Shown: positions 25,476 through 34,433 of the stretch, piece by piece
How positions within the stretch are numbered: position 1 is the stretch's first letter
Layout: each line of letters opens with the position of its first letter
Source: Gordonibacter faecis
GTDB lineage: Bacteria; Actinomycetota; Coriobacteriia; Coriobacteriales; Eggerthellaceae
Reading direction: 5' to 3'
DNA length: 64,000 nt
NCBI RefSeq assembly: GCF_030077735.1
Contig: NZ_JASJEU010000012.1
Location: 262,296 to 326,295 of the forward strand
Translations under genes and position numbers: made by a program
Notes under the pieces: model-generated
The model's input: only the letters and a program-made list of their open reading frames with translations
Told to the model about the DNA's origin: nothing
Database searches by the model: none

Positions 25476-28280
25476 ATGGCGGATTCAACGTATCACTACG
25501 CGCTGCGCCGCGACCCTGACGCTATTCTCCGGCAGATTGCCGAGGCAGAGGCGGCGGAAGGCGACACGCGCGGCAAGCTTAAGATATTCTTCGGCTACGC
25601 AGCTGGCGTAGGCAAGACGTATGCCATGCTCGAAGAGGCACACGCGGTGCTGGAGAAAGGGTTTGACCTGGTAGTTGGCTATGTGGAGCCACACACACGT
25701 GCCGATACCATGGCGCTGGTGGAGGGCCTTGAGTGTATTTCGCCGTGCGAGGTAGCTCATCGCGGCATCACGCTGAAGGAGTTCGACCTCGACGCTGTGC
25801 TCGCGCGTCGCCCGCAAATTGTACTGGTGGACGAACTTGCCCACACAAACGCGCCCGGGTGCCGCCACCGTAAGCGCTATCAGGATGTCGAAGAGTTGCT
25901 GCGCGCCGGCATTAACGTGTTCACCACGGTCAACGTGCAGCACCTCGAAAGCTTGAACGACAAGATAGCCGCCATCACGCAGGTGGTGGTGGCCGAGCGC
26001 ATCCCCGATCGCGTGTTCGACGAGGCGGCATCGGTGGAACTGGTGGACATCGAGCCGGACGATCTCATCGAGCGTCTTGAGGCTGGCAAAGTGTACCTGC
26101 CCGACCGCGCTCGCACGGCGCTTGGCAACTTTTTCTCGCAGAAAAACCTCGCGGCGCTGCGCGAAATTGCGTTGCGCCGCATGGCCGAGCGGCTTTCCCG
26201 CAAGGCCGAACGCGCCCAGGCGGGGCCGCGCGTGGAAGCCGGCGAAGACGTGCTTGTGTATGTCACCGAAGACGCCGGCAACGTGAAGGCCATTCGCGCG
26301 GCAGCGAACATGGCCGAGGCATATCGCGGCACGTTCACGGCACTGGTGATGGAAACGTCGCGTAGCAGCAAGCTTGATGCAGCGCGCCGCCGCACGCTGC
26401 GGGCGAACATCGACGTGGCCGAAGAGCTGGGCGCACGTGTGGTCACGCTGCACGGCGACGACATCGCGCGCCAGATTGCCCAGTATGCCCAGGCGGCGGG
26501 CGTCACGCATATTGTGGTGGGCAACGCCACCGGGCTGCGCGGGGGCCTGCTCGCTCGCGAGGGTTTGGTGAGCCGCCTTACCCGGCTCGCGCACGGCGCC
26601 GTGGTGGATGTGGTGCCAGTGAAGGATCTCCCAGCACAGTACGGGCGCCTGCGCGAAGAGCGGGGCTTCCGCTTCACGCTGGGTGATGCGTGGAAGGCGG
26701 CGGCGTCGGTGGCCATCGCTTCGGCCATCGGGTTGCTCATTTACGGCATGGGCATGGCAAGTTCGATGGTGCTCATGTTGTATCTGCTGGTGGCGCTTTT
26801 GTTCGCCACGCGTGCCGACGGGTTTTTCTTCGCAGTGCTGGTTTCGCTTGGCAGTATGCTCGCGTACAACTTCTTCTTCACCATTCCGCGCTTCACGCTG
26901 CACGCCTATGGGTTGAACTCGTCGTTTGTGTTTATCTTCCTGCTGCTGGGCACGCTGTTGGCCACCTCGCTTGCCGTGCGCATGAAGAGCCAGACTGAAA
27001 GCAGCGCCCGCCGGGCGTATCGCATGGAGGTGTTGCTGGAATCGAGCCGCACCATTCAGTCGGCCGTTACGCTGGACGAGTGCTTCCGCTCCACCGCTGG
27101 CCAGGTGGTGAAACTGCTCAACCGCCCGGTGGTTACGTACCGGTTGTACGCCGACGAACATGTGGGTGAGGGGGAGGTGCACGACGTTCCTGGCACCAAG
27201 GGCGCGGATGCGTCAGCGGCCGATCTCGTGTCGTCGACTGAGGCTGCCGTGGCCGCATGGGTTGCCGCGAACAACGAGCGAGCCGGCGCCACCACGGGTA
27301 CGCTTGCCGACGCGCGTTGCCTCTATCTGCCGGTCAGCGCCAAAAACGTGGTGTACGGCGTGGTGGGCGTAGTGATGGACGACACTAGCGACACCAGCGA
27401 CGACGCCGATTTTGGCGCGTTCGAGAAGAACCTCTTGCTCATGATTGTGCACGAGTGCGGACAAGCCGCCGAGCAGATTGCCTCGGCCGAAGAGCGCCGC
27501 GCCATGGAAGTAAAGGTGGAGAAAGAAACGTTGCGCTCGAATTTGCTGCGCACCATTTCGCACGACCTGCGCACGCCGCTCACCAGCATCTCCGGCGATG
27601 CGGATATGTTGTTGCTCGATGGCGACACCATGGAGCGTGCCCAACGTGAACGCCTCTACCGCGACATTCACGATGATGCTCACTGGCTCATTGCGCTGGT
27701 GGAAAACCTGCTGTCCATCACGCGCATCGACAACGGCACCATGGAGATTGACCGTCAACCCGAGATGGTGGGCGAGGTGGTGCACGAGGCGCTAGAGCAC
27801 ATCGACCGGCGCGCCGGCGAAGGCCGTGTGCACGCTGAAGTGGCCGACGATCTGCTCATGGCCGACATGGACGCGCGCCTCATCATTCAGGTGATTGTGA
27901 ACTTGGTGAACAATGCGCTTGCCTATTCGCCGGTTGAGGGGAGCGTGGTAGTGAAGGCGGCCGCCGTGCGTGAGCAGGGGAAGCCACGCGTGCGCATCAC
28001 GGTGACCGATGAGGGTCCCGGCATTTCCGAGGAGGATCGCGAGCACCTGTTCGACCTGTTCTACAATGGGTCTACCGGCAAGCCGAGTGGCAAGAGTGGC
28101 GACTTCAAACGCGGCATGGGCCTGGGGCTTCCGCTGTGCCGCTCCATCGTGGAGGTGCACGGCGGCACGCTTGAGGTGCGCAACGTGCAGCCGCGCGGGT
28201 GCGAGTTTTCGTTCTCGCTGCCGGCGGTGAATGCAGATGATGTGGTGGGCGAGAAGCGGCGGGAGGAACGGCGTGGCTGA
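25476..28280 (+). CDS. kdpD: KdpD sensor histidine kinase
   Basis: 934 residues. Order: KdpD domain with Walker A FGYAAGVGKTYAM (residue ~38) and VDELAHTNAPG; a USP-like domain (about 255-375); a DUF4118 block of four helices (about 395-505); a GAF-like region (about 525-660); then HisKA with His696 in RTISHDLRTPLTSI and HATPase with NLVNNALAYSP, DEGPGI and GMGLGLPLC. It senses low K+ or turgor and phosphorylates KdpE. The architecture is complete. The 3' end overlaps kdpE by eight bases. Confidence 0.95.
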   Translation: MADSTYHYALRRDPDAILRQIAEAEAAEGDTRGKLKIFFGYAAGVGKTYAMLEEAHAVLEKGFDLVVGYVEPHTRADTMALVEGLECISPCEVAHRGITLKEFDLDAVLARRPQIVLVDELAHTNAPGCRHRKRYQDVEELLRAGINVFTTVNVQHLESLNDKIAAITQVVVAERIPDRVFDEAASVELVDIEPDDLIERLEAGKVYLPDRARTALGNFFSQKNLAALREIALRRMAERLSRKAERAQAGPRVEAGEDVLVYVTEDAGNVKAIRAAANMAEAYRGTFTALVMETSRSSKLDAARRRTLRANIDVAEELGARVVTLHGDDIARQIAQYAQAAGVTHIVVGNATGLRGGLLAREGLVSRLTRLAHGAVVDVVPVKDLPAQYGRLREERGFRFTLGDAWKAAASVAIASAIGLLIYGMGMASSMVLMLYLLVALLFATRADGFFFAVLVSLGSMLAYNFFFTIPRFTLHAYGLNSSFVFIFLLLGTLLATSLAVRMKSQTESSARRAYRMEVLLESSRTIQSAVTLDECFRSTAGQVVKLLNRPVVTYRLYADEHVGEGEVHDVPGTKGADASAADLVSSTEAAVAAWVAANNERAGATTGTLADARCLYLPVSAKNVVYGVVGVVMDDTSDTSDDADFGAFEKNLLLMIVHECGQAAEQIASAEERRAMEVKVEKETLRSNLLRTISHDLRTPLTSISGDADMLLLDGDTMERAQRERLYRDIHDDAHWLIALVENLLSITRIDNGTMEIDRQPEMVGEVVHEALEHIDRRAGEGRVHAEVADDLLMADMDARLIIQVIVNLVNNALAYSPVEGSVVVKAAAVREQGKPRVRITVTDEGPGISEEDREHLFDLFYNGSTGKPSGKSGDFKRGMGLGLPLCRSIVEVHGGTLEVRNVQPRGCEFSFSLPAVNADDVVGEKRREERRG

Positions 28281-28980
28281 GGAATACCGGATACTCGTGG
28301 TGGAGGACGACGCGGCGGTGCGCCGCCTGGTGACCACGACGCTTGATGTGCACGGGTATGCGGTGCGCGAGGCTAAGACGGTGGCTCAGGCGCTGTTGGA
28401 GTTGTCGTCGCAGCCGCCCGACCTGGTTATTCTTGACCTGGGACTGCCCGATGGCGACGGCGTGGATGTTATCCGCACGCTGCGCGAATGGTCGGCGTTG
28501 CCGGTCATTGTGCTGTCGGCGCGCGTTGAGGATGCCGACAAGGTGGTCGCGCTCGACGCCGGCGCCGACGACTACCTGGTGAAACCCTTTTCCGTGGAAG
28601 AACTGCTCGCGCGCCTGCGCGTGGCACTGCGTCGCCTCGACCGCGAACGCGCGCTCAAGGGCGGCCCCGAGGAAGCGGTGTATGAAAACGGCGCGCTGCG
28701 TATCGACTACGCCTCGGCCTGTGTGACGCGCGACGGAGAAGAGGTGCACCTCACACCGTCGGAGTACAAGCTGCTCTGCCTGCTCGCCCGCAACACCGGC
28801 AAGGTGCTCACGCATAACTACCTGCTGAAAGAGGTGTGGGGCAGCGCGCTGGCCTCCGACCGCGCGTCTCTCCGCGTCTTCATGGCCACCCTCCGCAAAA
28901 AGATAGAACCCGATCCCACGAACCCCGTCTACCTCCAAACCCACGTAGGCATAGGCTACCGCATGCTCCGCGTAGAGTAA
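28273..28980 (+). CDS. kdpE: KdpE response regulator (OmpR family)
   Basis: 235 residues from GTG 28273 (GGGAGG, 6-base spacing); a longer reading from 28231 lies inside kdpD and lacks a ribosome site. The receiver domain has phosphoacceptor Asp55 in LVILDLGLPDGDG, with Lys in YLVKPF. The C-terminal winged helix (about 135-235) holds LTPSEYKLLCLLARN and RVFMATLRKKIEPDP. It presumably activates kdpFABC through sites upstream of 20840. Last gene of the operon. Confidence 0.95.
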   Translation: MAEEYRILVVEDDAAVRRLVTTTLDVHGYAVREAKTVAQALLELSSQPPDLVILDLGLPDGDGVDVIRTLREWSALPVIVLSARVEDADKVVALDAGADDYLVKPFSVEELLARLRVALRRLDRERALKGGPEEAVYENGALRIDYASACVTRDGEEVHLTPSEYKLLCLLARNTGKVLTHNYLLKEVWGSALASDRASLRVFMATLRKKIEPDPTNPVYLQTHVGIGYRMLRVE

Positions 28981-28994
28981 CAAGGTAGAAAGGG

Positions 28995-29037
28995 AGAAAT
29001 GATAATTACGATTATGATAATCGTAATTATCATTTCT
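28995..29037. terminator. Perfect AT-rich 20-bp palindrome between kdpE and menG
   Basis: Bases 28995-29014 are the exact reverse complement of 29018-29037, with a TGA loop. The arms are almost all A and T (AGAAATGATAATTACGATTA), in a strongly GC-rich setting. It sits between the 3' ends of convergent kdpE and menG, so a two-way terminator is the simplest reading. The arms also resemble GATAAT-type Fur hexamers, but no promoter is near. Confidence 0.55.
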
Positions 29038-29066
29038 GAGTTGGGTGCGCTAAAGCGAAGAGCCGC

Positions 29067-29813
29067 CTACGCTTCCGGCTTCTTTGCTACGTGGACGGCG
29101 GCTATGCCGCCGGTGTAGTTTTTCCAGGTCACGTCCACGAAACCGGCTTGTTCCATCATGGCGGCGAGGCCTTGTTGGTTGGGGAAGGCTTGGATGGAAC
29201 GCGACAGATACACGAAGCCCTCACGGTCGCCCGTGATGAGGCCGCCCCAGAAGGGGATGAGGTGCTTGAGGTAGAAGGTGTAGAGCGCCCGCCACATGCG
29301 GTTCGGCGGCGTGGAGAATTCCAGGCACACCAGCGCGCCGCCCGGCTTCAGCACGCGGAACATCTCGGCGAGCGCCCGGTCGCGCTCGGGCATGTTGCGG
29401 ATGCCGTACGCCATAGTGATGACATCGTACGATGCGTCGGCATAGGGAATGTCCTGCGCGTCCACCACTTCGAAGTCCACCGGCACGCCATCGGCTTTGC
29501 CCTCGTCGTAGTGCATGCGCGCAACATCCAGCATCTCGTTCACGAGGTCGGTACACTGAATGTGCCGCGGGTGTTTCGCGCGCGCCACGGTGAAAGTGAC
29601 GTCGCCCGTGCCGCCCGCAATGTCAAGCATGTCAGCATCGGCGCTGATGGGAGCCTGCCGCATCATGCCAGCAAGCCACGCCTTGTACGCGCCGAAACTC
29701 GACACGGCGTTGAACCGCTCATACTTCGCCGCAATGGCAGAAAAAATCTCCTTCACCCGCTCCGCAGAAATCTCCGCAGGCGCCTCTTGGCCAGTAGCAG
29801 TATCGATACTCAC
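29067..29813 (-). CDS. menG: Demethylmenaquinone methyltransferase
   Basis: 248 residues from GTG 29813, with AGGAG 6 bases upstream; the longer frame to 29915 has no ribosome site. SAM-binding motif LDIAGGTGDVTF, then DAQDIPYADASYDVITMAYGIRN and FRVLKPGGALVCLEFSTPP, are signatures of UbiE/MenG. It methylates demethylmenaquinone in the last step of menaquinone synthesis. In an anaerobe with quinol-fed cytochromes the menaquinone role is preferred over ubiquinone. It is transcribed alone toward the kdp terminator. Confidence 0.93.
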   Translation of the reverse strand: MSIDTATGQEAPAEISAERVKEIFSAIAAKYERFNAVSSFGAYKAWLAGMMRQAPISADADMLDIAGGTGDVTFTVARAKHPRHIQCTDLVNEMLDVARMHYDEGKADGVPVDFEVVDAQDIPYADASYDVITMAYGIRNMPERDRALAEMFRVLKPGGALVCLEFSTPPNRMWRALYTFYLKHLIPFWGGLITGDREGFVYLSRSIQAFPNQQGLAAMMEQAGFVDVTWKNYTGGIAAVHVAKKPEA

Positions 29814-29927
29814 GGGTTTCTCCTGAAGTCGTGTTTGGTCATGAAGGAAAGGCCCTTTGCGTGTGCATATGTCGCGTTGCTGAGAGGTGCTGAAAGTGGT
29901 CGCGACATGCGACATGCGATTGGGCTC

Positions 29928-30076
29928 AAAATGGCAGAAAATGCCGTTTGTGTACGGATTGGATGTTCTAAAATCCGCGTGCGAAACGCGCGATCAGGGG
30001 TTTCTTTATGAGCTAAACGACCCACCAAGGTTTTGGGCGCGAAAATCCGTACATAAACGGCATTTTCTGCCATTTT
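29928..30076. mobile_element. 149-bp MITE-like element with 33-bp inverted ends
   Basis: The 312-base gap 29814-30125 contains no gene. Bases 29928-29960 and 30044-30076 are inverted copies with one mismatch, each beginning AAAATGGCAGAAAATGCCG. The 83 bases between them carry no credible frame. The size and ends fit a non-autonomous miniature transposon. I see no clear target duplication, so a large cruciform regulatory element is the alternative. It lies between the 5' end of menG and the 3' end of the radical SAM gene. Confidence 0.55.
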
Positions 30077-30125
30077 GCGTGGATTTTCTTGTTGACTCGT
30101 GCGGAAGACGTCCCTGCACCCTGTA

Positions 30126-32414
30126 CTAGTTCTGAGAATCATCGTTCACCTTGCGGTCACGCAACTTTTCCAGTTTGCGGGCTTCGCGGGCGCCTTTTAG
30201 GCCGCCGGCTCCTTGGAGGCCACCGGCGTCGCGGGGGACGGTGCGGGCCACTTCGCCGCGGGCAAGCGCCGCTTCTCGTTCGCGTTCTTCAGCCATCATC
30301 TGCTCAAGCAACGGGTCGCGTTCTACGGTGCGCAGGGCTTCCTCGCGGATGGCGGCGTGTACGCCAGCCTCGATGCCTGTGCCGGCGCGGCCGGCTTCTA
30401 GCTGGGCGTTCGCGGCGTCGAAGGCCTCGTTCGTGTTCTCCGGCGAAAAGCCTGGGGCCACTACGCTACCGAAGGCTGCCACCTGGGCACCCGTCTCGTC
30501 GGCAAGCGCCCGGCCGTCGGCGATGCCGTCCACGGCCATGCCCTTGAACGTGCAGTTGGGCGTGCCATCCGGGTTCCACGCGGGAGACAGCGTGCCATTC
30601 TCCTGGTCAGGGTACGCAAAGCCGCTTTCCGCCGAGCGCCACTTCCCGGTGAGCTTAGCCGCAAAGTTGGCGGGCTCGTTTGTCAGCCACAGCTTCGCCA
30701 AGTGCTTCGCATGTGTCGGCTTCACGTCGAACGCCCAGTTCAACTCTGACTTCTCGGCCACCGTGTTCTCAGACAGGCGCTCGAACTCGGCCTTCAGTGC
30801 ACCCAGTCGCGCGTCGATGCGGCCCGTGCCGTTATACAGCACGTCGTCCAGGCGGTTCATCTGCTCGCGTGCCTCGCGGATGCGCTTGTCGGTGGCCGCC
30901 GCCATGCCCGCGTCCAAAATGCCGTGTTCGCCCTTGATGCGGTTCAGGTCAAGCGCCGCGTCGTAGGTGGCGTCCACCATCTCGTCCACGCTCATGTACT
31001 CGCTCTCATAGTTCATGATGTGCTTCCACGAGGGCAGAATCATGCGCTCGCGATGTTCCTCAAACGTGCGGGCGCGCAGTTTGTAGCCGTATTTCTCCGG
31101 GTTGTCGAACGCGATGGACCCCACGTCCAAAAACGGCGCCATGGGCGAGGTCAACACCACCAGCCGCGGGTCGTACCCAACGCGCTCATACAAATGCTGC
31201 ACGTACGCGCCAGTCTCGCGCACGCTAGCCGCGGTCTGCTTGGGGATGCCCGTCATGAAGTACAGGTCGAACCGCTCGCAGTTGGGGTGCGACAGCGCGT
31301 CGACAATGGTGTCTTCCAGCTCGGTCATGGTGTAGTGGCCCTTGCCGAACGCCTTGCGCACGTCGTCGTCGTGGCTTTCGGCCGAAATTTCTACCGACCA
31401 GTTGCCCAGATTCTTGTCGAGCAGCTGGTAAAACTCGTCACCTCCCGGCGGCGGGCCGAAGAACTCAAAGCCAATAGGGTTGTGCACCTTGCCTTTGAGC
31501 CCTGTGATGAATTCGTGCGTGTACGCCTCGCCGGCCTGCAGAAAGTCGTTCAGCACGAAGATGGGCCCCCACACGTGGTTTTGCACGTGCTCGATGTCGC
31601 GAATGAGCAGCTGCGGGTCGCGCCAGGCCACGCGCCGGCGGCCGAAGTGGTTTTTGAACGCGTACGCGCTGCCGCCGCAGGTGGCGCAGTTGCGCGCGCA
31701 GCCGCGGCAGGTGAGGCTGGCCGTCACGGGGTAGGAAAGCCACCCCTTCATGGGCAGGTAGCTGGTCATATCGTGGTGGCGCAGCACGCCTTTCATGGGG
31801 TAATCGTAGTCCATGGAGATGGCGTTCATGTCGTCGGGCACCCAGCTCAGGGGGTTAATGTGGATGGCGCCCGTGGCGTCCTTCCACGTGAGGTTCGGAA
31901 TGTCAGACAAGTCGCCCAGCGGCGTGTGCGTGCGCGCCGCCCGCGCCACGCGCTCAATAAGCATGCGCATGGGCTCTTCAGTTGAATCCCCGCGAAACAC
32001 GAAGTCAATGCAGTCGTACTTGATCAAATCTTCGTGGAAAATGGACGACGACAGCCCGCCAAACGACACCGGCACACCCGGATGCAGCCGCTTGAGAATT
32101 TTCGCCACCTCGATGGAGCCGTGGCAGTGCGGCATCCAGTGCAAGTCGATGCCGAACATGTGCGAATCGAGTCGCGCCAAATTCTTCTCCACGTCGAAGT
32201 TCTTCTTGTGCAGCATCATCGACGCCAGGTTGTAGATGCGCGAACGCAGCCCGTGGCGTTCCAGATACTCGCACAGCGTGGTAAGCCCCAGCGGGTACAT
32301 CTCGAAGATGGGCGTGGAAGGCACCATGTCAGACACGGGCCCGTACATGATGGAACGCTCGCGGAAATCGTACGTGGCGGGCGCGTGAATGTAGGTCATA
32401 TCCAATGTTTGCAT
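30126..32414 (-). CDS. B12-binding/radical SAM domain protein
   Basis: 762 residues from ATG 32414. An N-terminal cobalamin-binding-like domain (about 30-170; MFGIDLHWMPHCHGSIEVAK) precedes a radical SAM core with CARNCATC (CX3CX2C) near residue 250 inside SLTCRGCARNCATCGGS. A long C-terminal part continues past residue 480 and ends in an Arg/Glu/Ala-rich tail with GGLQGAGGLKG. It resembles the uncharacterised TIGR04190-type family; the substrate is unknown. No ribosome site precedes the ATG, and a TATACT -10 on the minus strand (32425-32430) ends 10 bases before it, so it may be leaderless. It diverges from the amidohydrolase. Confidence 0.82.
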   Translation of the reverse strand: MQTLDMTYIHAPATYDFRERSIMYGPVSDMVPSTPIFEMYPLGLTTLCEYLERHGLRSRIYNLASMMLHKKNFDVEKNLARLDSHMFGIDLHWMPHCHGSIEVAKILKRLHPGVPVSFGGLSSSIFHEDLIKYDCIDFVFRGDSTEEPMRMLIERVARAARTHTPLGDLSDIPNLTWKDATGAIHINPLSWVPDDMNAISMDYDYPMKGVLRHHDMTSYLPMKGWLSYPVTASLTCRGCARNCATCGGSAYAFKNHFGRRRVAWRDPQLLIRDIEHVQNHVWGPIFVLNDFLQAGEAYTHEFITGLKGKVHNPIGFEFFGPPPGGDEFYQLLDKNLGNWSVEISAESHDDDVRKAFGKGHYTMTELEDTIVDALSHPNCERFDLYFMTGIPKQTAASVRETGAYVQHLYERVGYDPRLVVLTSPMAPFLDVGSIAFDNPEKYGYKLRARTFEEHRERMILPSWKHIMNYESEYMSVDEMVDATYDAALDLNRIKGEHGILDAGMAAATDKRIREAREQMNRLDDVLYNGTGRIDARLGALKAEFERLSENTVAEKSELNWAFDVKPTHAKHLAKLWLTNEPANFAAKLTGKWRSAESGFAYPDQENGTLSPAWNPDGTPNCTFKGMAVDGIADGRALADETGAQVAAFGSVVAPGFSPENTNEAFDAANAQLEAGRAGTGIEAGVHAAIREEALRTVERDPLLEQMMAEEREREAALARGEVARTVPRDAGGLQGAGGLKGAREARKLEKLRDRKVNDDSQN

Positions 32415-32568
32415 AATGCCAGCGAGTATAGCACGAGTCGCCTTGCTCGGTCGGCTCGCGCCGCACCTCTTCCCTCGGCCGATTGGGCTCTGTGTCTTTG
32501 AAGGAGAGCGGGCGCGGAATGCTATCATACGCACCACACGATTATTCGGGAGACAGGCGGGCCCCATC
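32415..32568. promoter_or_regulatory. Divergent promoters of radical SAM and amidohydrolase genes
   Basis: Minus strand: TATACT at 32430-32425, 10 bases before ATG 32414. Plus strand: TATCAT at 32523-32528, 40 bases before ATG 32569. Neither has a strong -35. Confidence 0.35.
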
Positions 32569-33924
32569 ATGCTGTTGTGCGCACAATATATTCTTCCCAT
32601 TACCTCCGAGCCGTTCCAAAAAGGCGCCGTGCTTGTGCGCGATGGAGTGATTCGCGACATCGGCACCATTGACATGCTGAAACTGCGCTATCCGGATGAG
32701 GAAATCATCGACTACGGTAAGGCGGCGCTCCTTCCGGGGTTGGTGGACATGCACACTCACCTGGAGAACTCCGTCATGCGCGGCATTGTGCACGACGTGC
32801 CCTACACCACGTGGGTCACCTCCATGCTGGAGAAAAGCTCGAAGCTGGACGTGGGCGACTGGTACGACTCCGCCATCCTCGGTGGCCTGGAGGCGCTGTC
32901 TAGCGGCATCACCACGGTGGCGGACATCACCACCACGGGTGCGGCCTGCACTGCCACGCAGAAGCTGGGCATGCGCAGCGTCATCTACCGCGAGGTGGGC
33001 GCCATGGACAAGCGTCGCGTCGACTACGCCATGCGCGTGGCCGAAAACGACATCATGCACTGGCGCGAAGAGGTTGACCCCTCTCGCATCACCATTGGCG
33101 TTGCGCCGGCCGCCATGTATGTGTGCCACCCCTCGGTGTACGGCAAGGTGTCGGAATTCGCGCGTCGCGAGGGCATTCCGGTTGCCATGCACCTGGCGGG
33201 CAACCGCGAAGAAACCAACTTTATTAAGTATGGTTCCTCACCGTTCTCGGTGCACACGATGGACCAAAAGCGCGGCTACGTGGAAATTCCGCCGTGGCTG
33301 CCCACGGGCGTGACGCCGGTAAACTATGCGCTGAACTGGGGCGCCTTCGAATCCGACAACGTGTTGGCCATTCACTGCGTGCACGTGGACGAAGAGGACG
33401 TGAAGAAGCTCAAGGAATACGACGTGGCCGTGGCGGTGTGCCCGCGCTGCAACGCGCAGTTGGGCATGGGTGTGGCGCCGCTGACCGAGTTCTTGCGCGC
33501 GGGGCTGCGCATGGGCTTGGGCACCGATTCGCCGGCTGCCACGGACTCCACCGACATGCTCACCGAAATGCGCATTGGCATGCTGGTGCAGCGTGCTGTG
33601 AACGTGGGGCAGTTCCTCGACTCGGCCACCATGCTGGAAATGGCCACCATCGGCGGGGCTCGCGCGCTCAAGCTGGACGACAAGATTGGCTCGCTCGACA
33701 TTGGCAAGCGCGCCGACATTGTGGCCATCGACCTGTCCGGTTCGCATCAAACGCCCACGACCGACCCCGTTTCGGCCGTGGTGAACACGTGCAGCGGCGC
33801 CGACGTCCTCATGACCATGGTGGACGGCAAAACGCTGTACGAGAAGAACAAATGGCATGTTGACGTGGAAGTGGCGAAGAACATCGCCCGCGTCATTGAG
33901 ATTCGCGGAAAGCTGAGGGTGTAG
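32569..33924 (+). CDS. Amidohydrolase (TRZ/ATZ, MtaD/MqnX-like deaminase)
   Basis: 451 residues from ATG 32569; earlier in-frame codons fall upstream of the -10. The metal-dependent TIM-barrel signatures are LLPGLVDMHTHLENS (HxH), VAMHLAG, LAIHCVHVDEEDV and GLGTDSPAATDS. The N- and C-terminal parts form the small beta domain, ending KRADIVAIDL. Relatives deaminate methylthioadenosine, S-adenosylhomocysteine, guanine-like rings, or 6-amino-6-deoxyfutalosine in the alternative menaquinone route. Proximity to menG makes the futalosine reaction worth testing, but the sequence alone does not decide. Confidence 0.85.
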   Translation: MLLCAQYILPITSEPFQKGAVLVRDGVIRDIGTIDMLKLRYPDEEIIDYGKAALLPGLVDMHTHLENSVMRGIVHDVPYTTWVTSMLEKSSKLDVGDWYDSAILGGLEALSSGITTVADITTTGAACTATQKLGMRSVIYREVGAMDKRRVDYAMRVAENDIMHWREEVDPSRITIGVAPAAMYVCHPSVYGKVSEFARREGIPVAMHLAGNREETNFIKYGSSPFSVHTMDQKRGYVEIPPWLPTGVTPVNYALNWGAFESDNVLAIHCVHVDEEDVKKLKEYDVAVAVCPRCNAQLGMGVAPLTEFLRAGLRMGLGTDSPAATDSTDMLTEMRIGMLVQRAVNVGQFLDSATMLEMATIGGARALKLDDKIGSLDIGKRADIVAIDLSGSHQTPTTDPVSAVVNTCSGADVLMTMVDGKTLYEKNKWHVDVEVAKNIARVIEIRGKLRV

Positions 33925-33927
33925 GGC

Positions 33928-34128
33928 ATGGCCAAGCAGCAAAAACTCACGGCGAAGCAGAAGAGTGAGCGCATCAAAGCAGCTCAGGAGCGCGAACGTC
34001 GCGCCCAAGAACAACGCGAGCGCGCCGAGAAAACCAAGCGCATTTTCACCGTGGTAATCTGCGTGATTCTGGTGCTGGCGTTGGGCATTCCCACCGTGGC
34101 GCTGGCGTTTTTGGGCGGCGGAGCGTAA
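33928..34128 (+). CDS. Small membrane protein with basic coiled-coil N-terminus
   Basis: 66 residues, beginning 3 bases after the amidohydrolase stop. Residues 1-38 are Lys/Glu/Arg/Gln-rich and would form a charged helix; residues 39-62 (IFTVVICVILVLALGIPTVA) are one membrane helix. The end GGGA is flexible. No named family is evident. Co-transcription with the amidohydrolase is likely. The structured repeat that starts at 34130 directly abuts its stop codon. Confidence 0.7.
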   Translation: MAKQQKLTAKQKSERIKAAQERERRAQEQRERAEKTKRIFTVVICVILVLALGIPTVALAFLGGGA

Positions 34129-34129
34129 C

Positions 34130-34287
34130 GTTCCGACGGCTTGTCAGCCGTCGGAACTACTCGACGCTGCGAAGGGCTGAGGCACGCCGCCTTCGCGCGA
34201 TCCCGGAAATTCGCGTAGCGAAGTACGCTTCACTTCCGCGATCCCACGAATTCGACGTACCTCAGCCCTTCTCGCTGACTTACTACG
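34130..34287. repeat. Structured repeat element R, copy 1
   Basis: Most of the 305-base gap before tatA. Order: hairpin GTTCCGACGGC/GCCGTCGGAAC (34130-34156); box CTCGACGCTGCG (34160-34171); stem arm AAGGGCTGAGG; box CTTCGCGCGATCCC (34191-34204); inner stem with GGAA/TTCC and GCGTA/TACGC; box GCGATCCCACGAAT; arm CCTCAGCCCTT; box CTCGCTGAC (34271-34279) and TACTACG. The boxes recur exactly at 49253-49408, where the stems have different sequence but still pair. Confidence 0.7.
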
Positions 34288-34433
34288 CCAACCAGTACGT
34301 GTTACCTTCCTGTCATGCTTTTTCTGTAGAGGCATGTCGCGTAGTCTCGGGCGGTGGGTTTGTGCTACCATAAACCGTTACCGCGCATGGGGCGCGGGAC
34401 AGTTGAGAGAGACGCCGTGCAAAGGGGTTAGCT

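Noticed and set aside
28995..29037. Fur box controlling kdp or menG
   Set aside because: GATAAT-like hexamers are present, but the site lies at the 3' ends of both genes, not at a promoter; kept only as a possibility.
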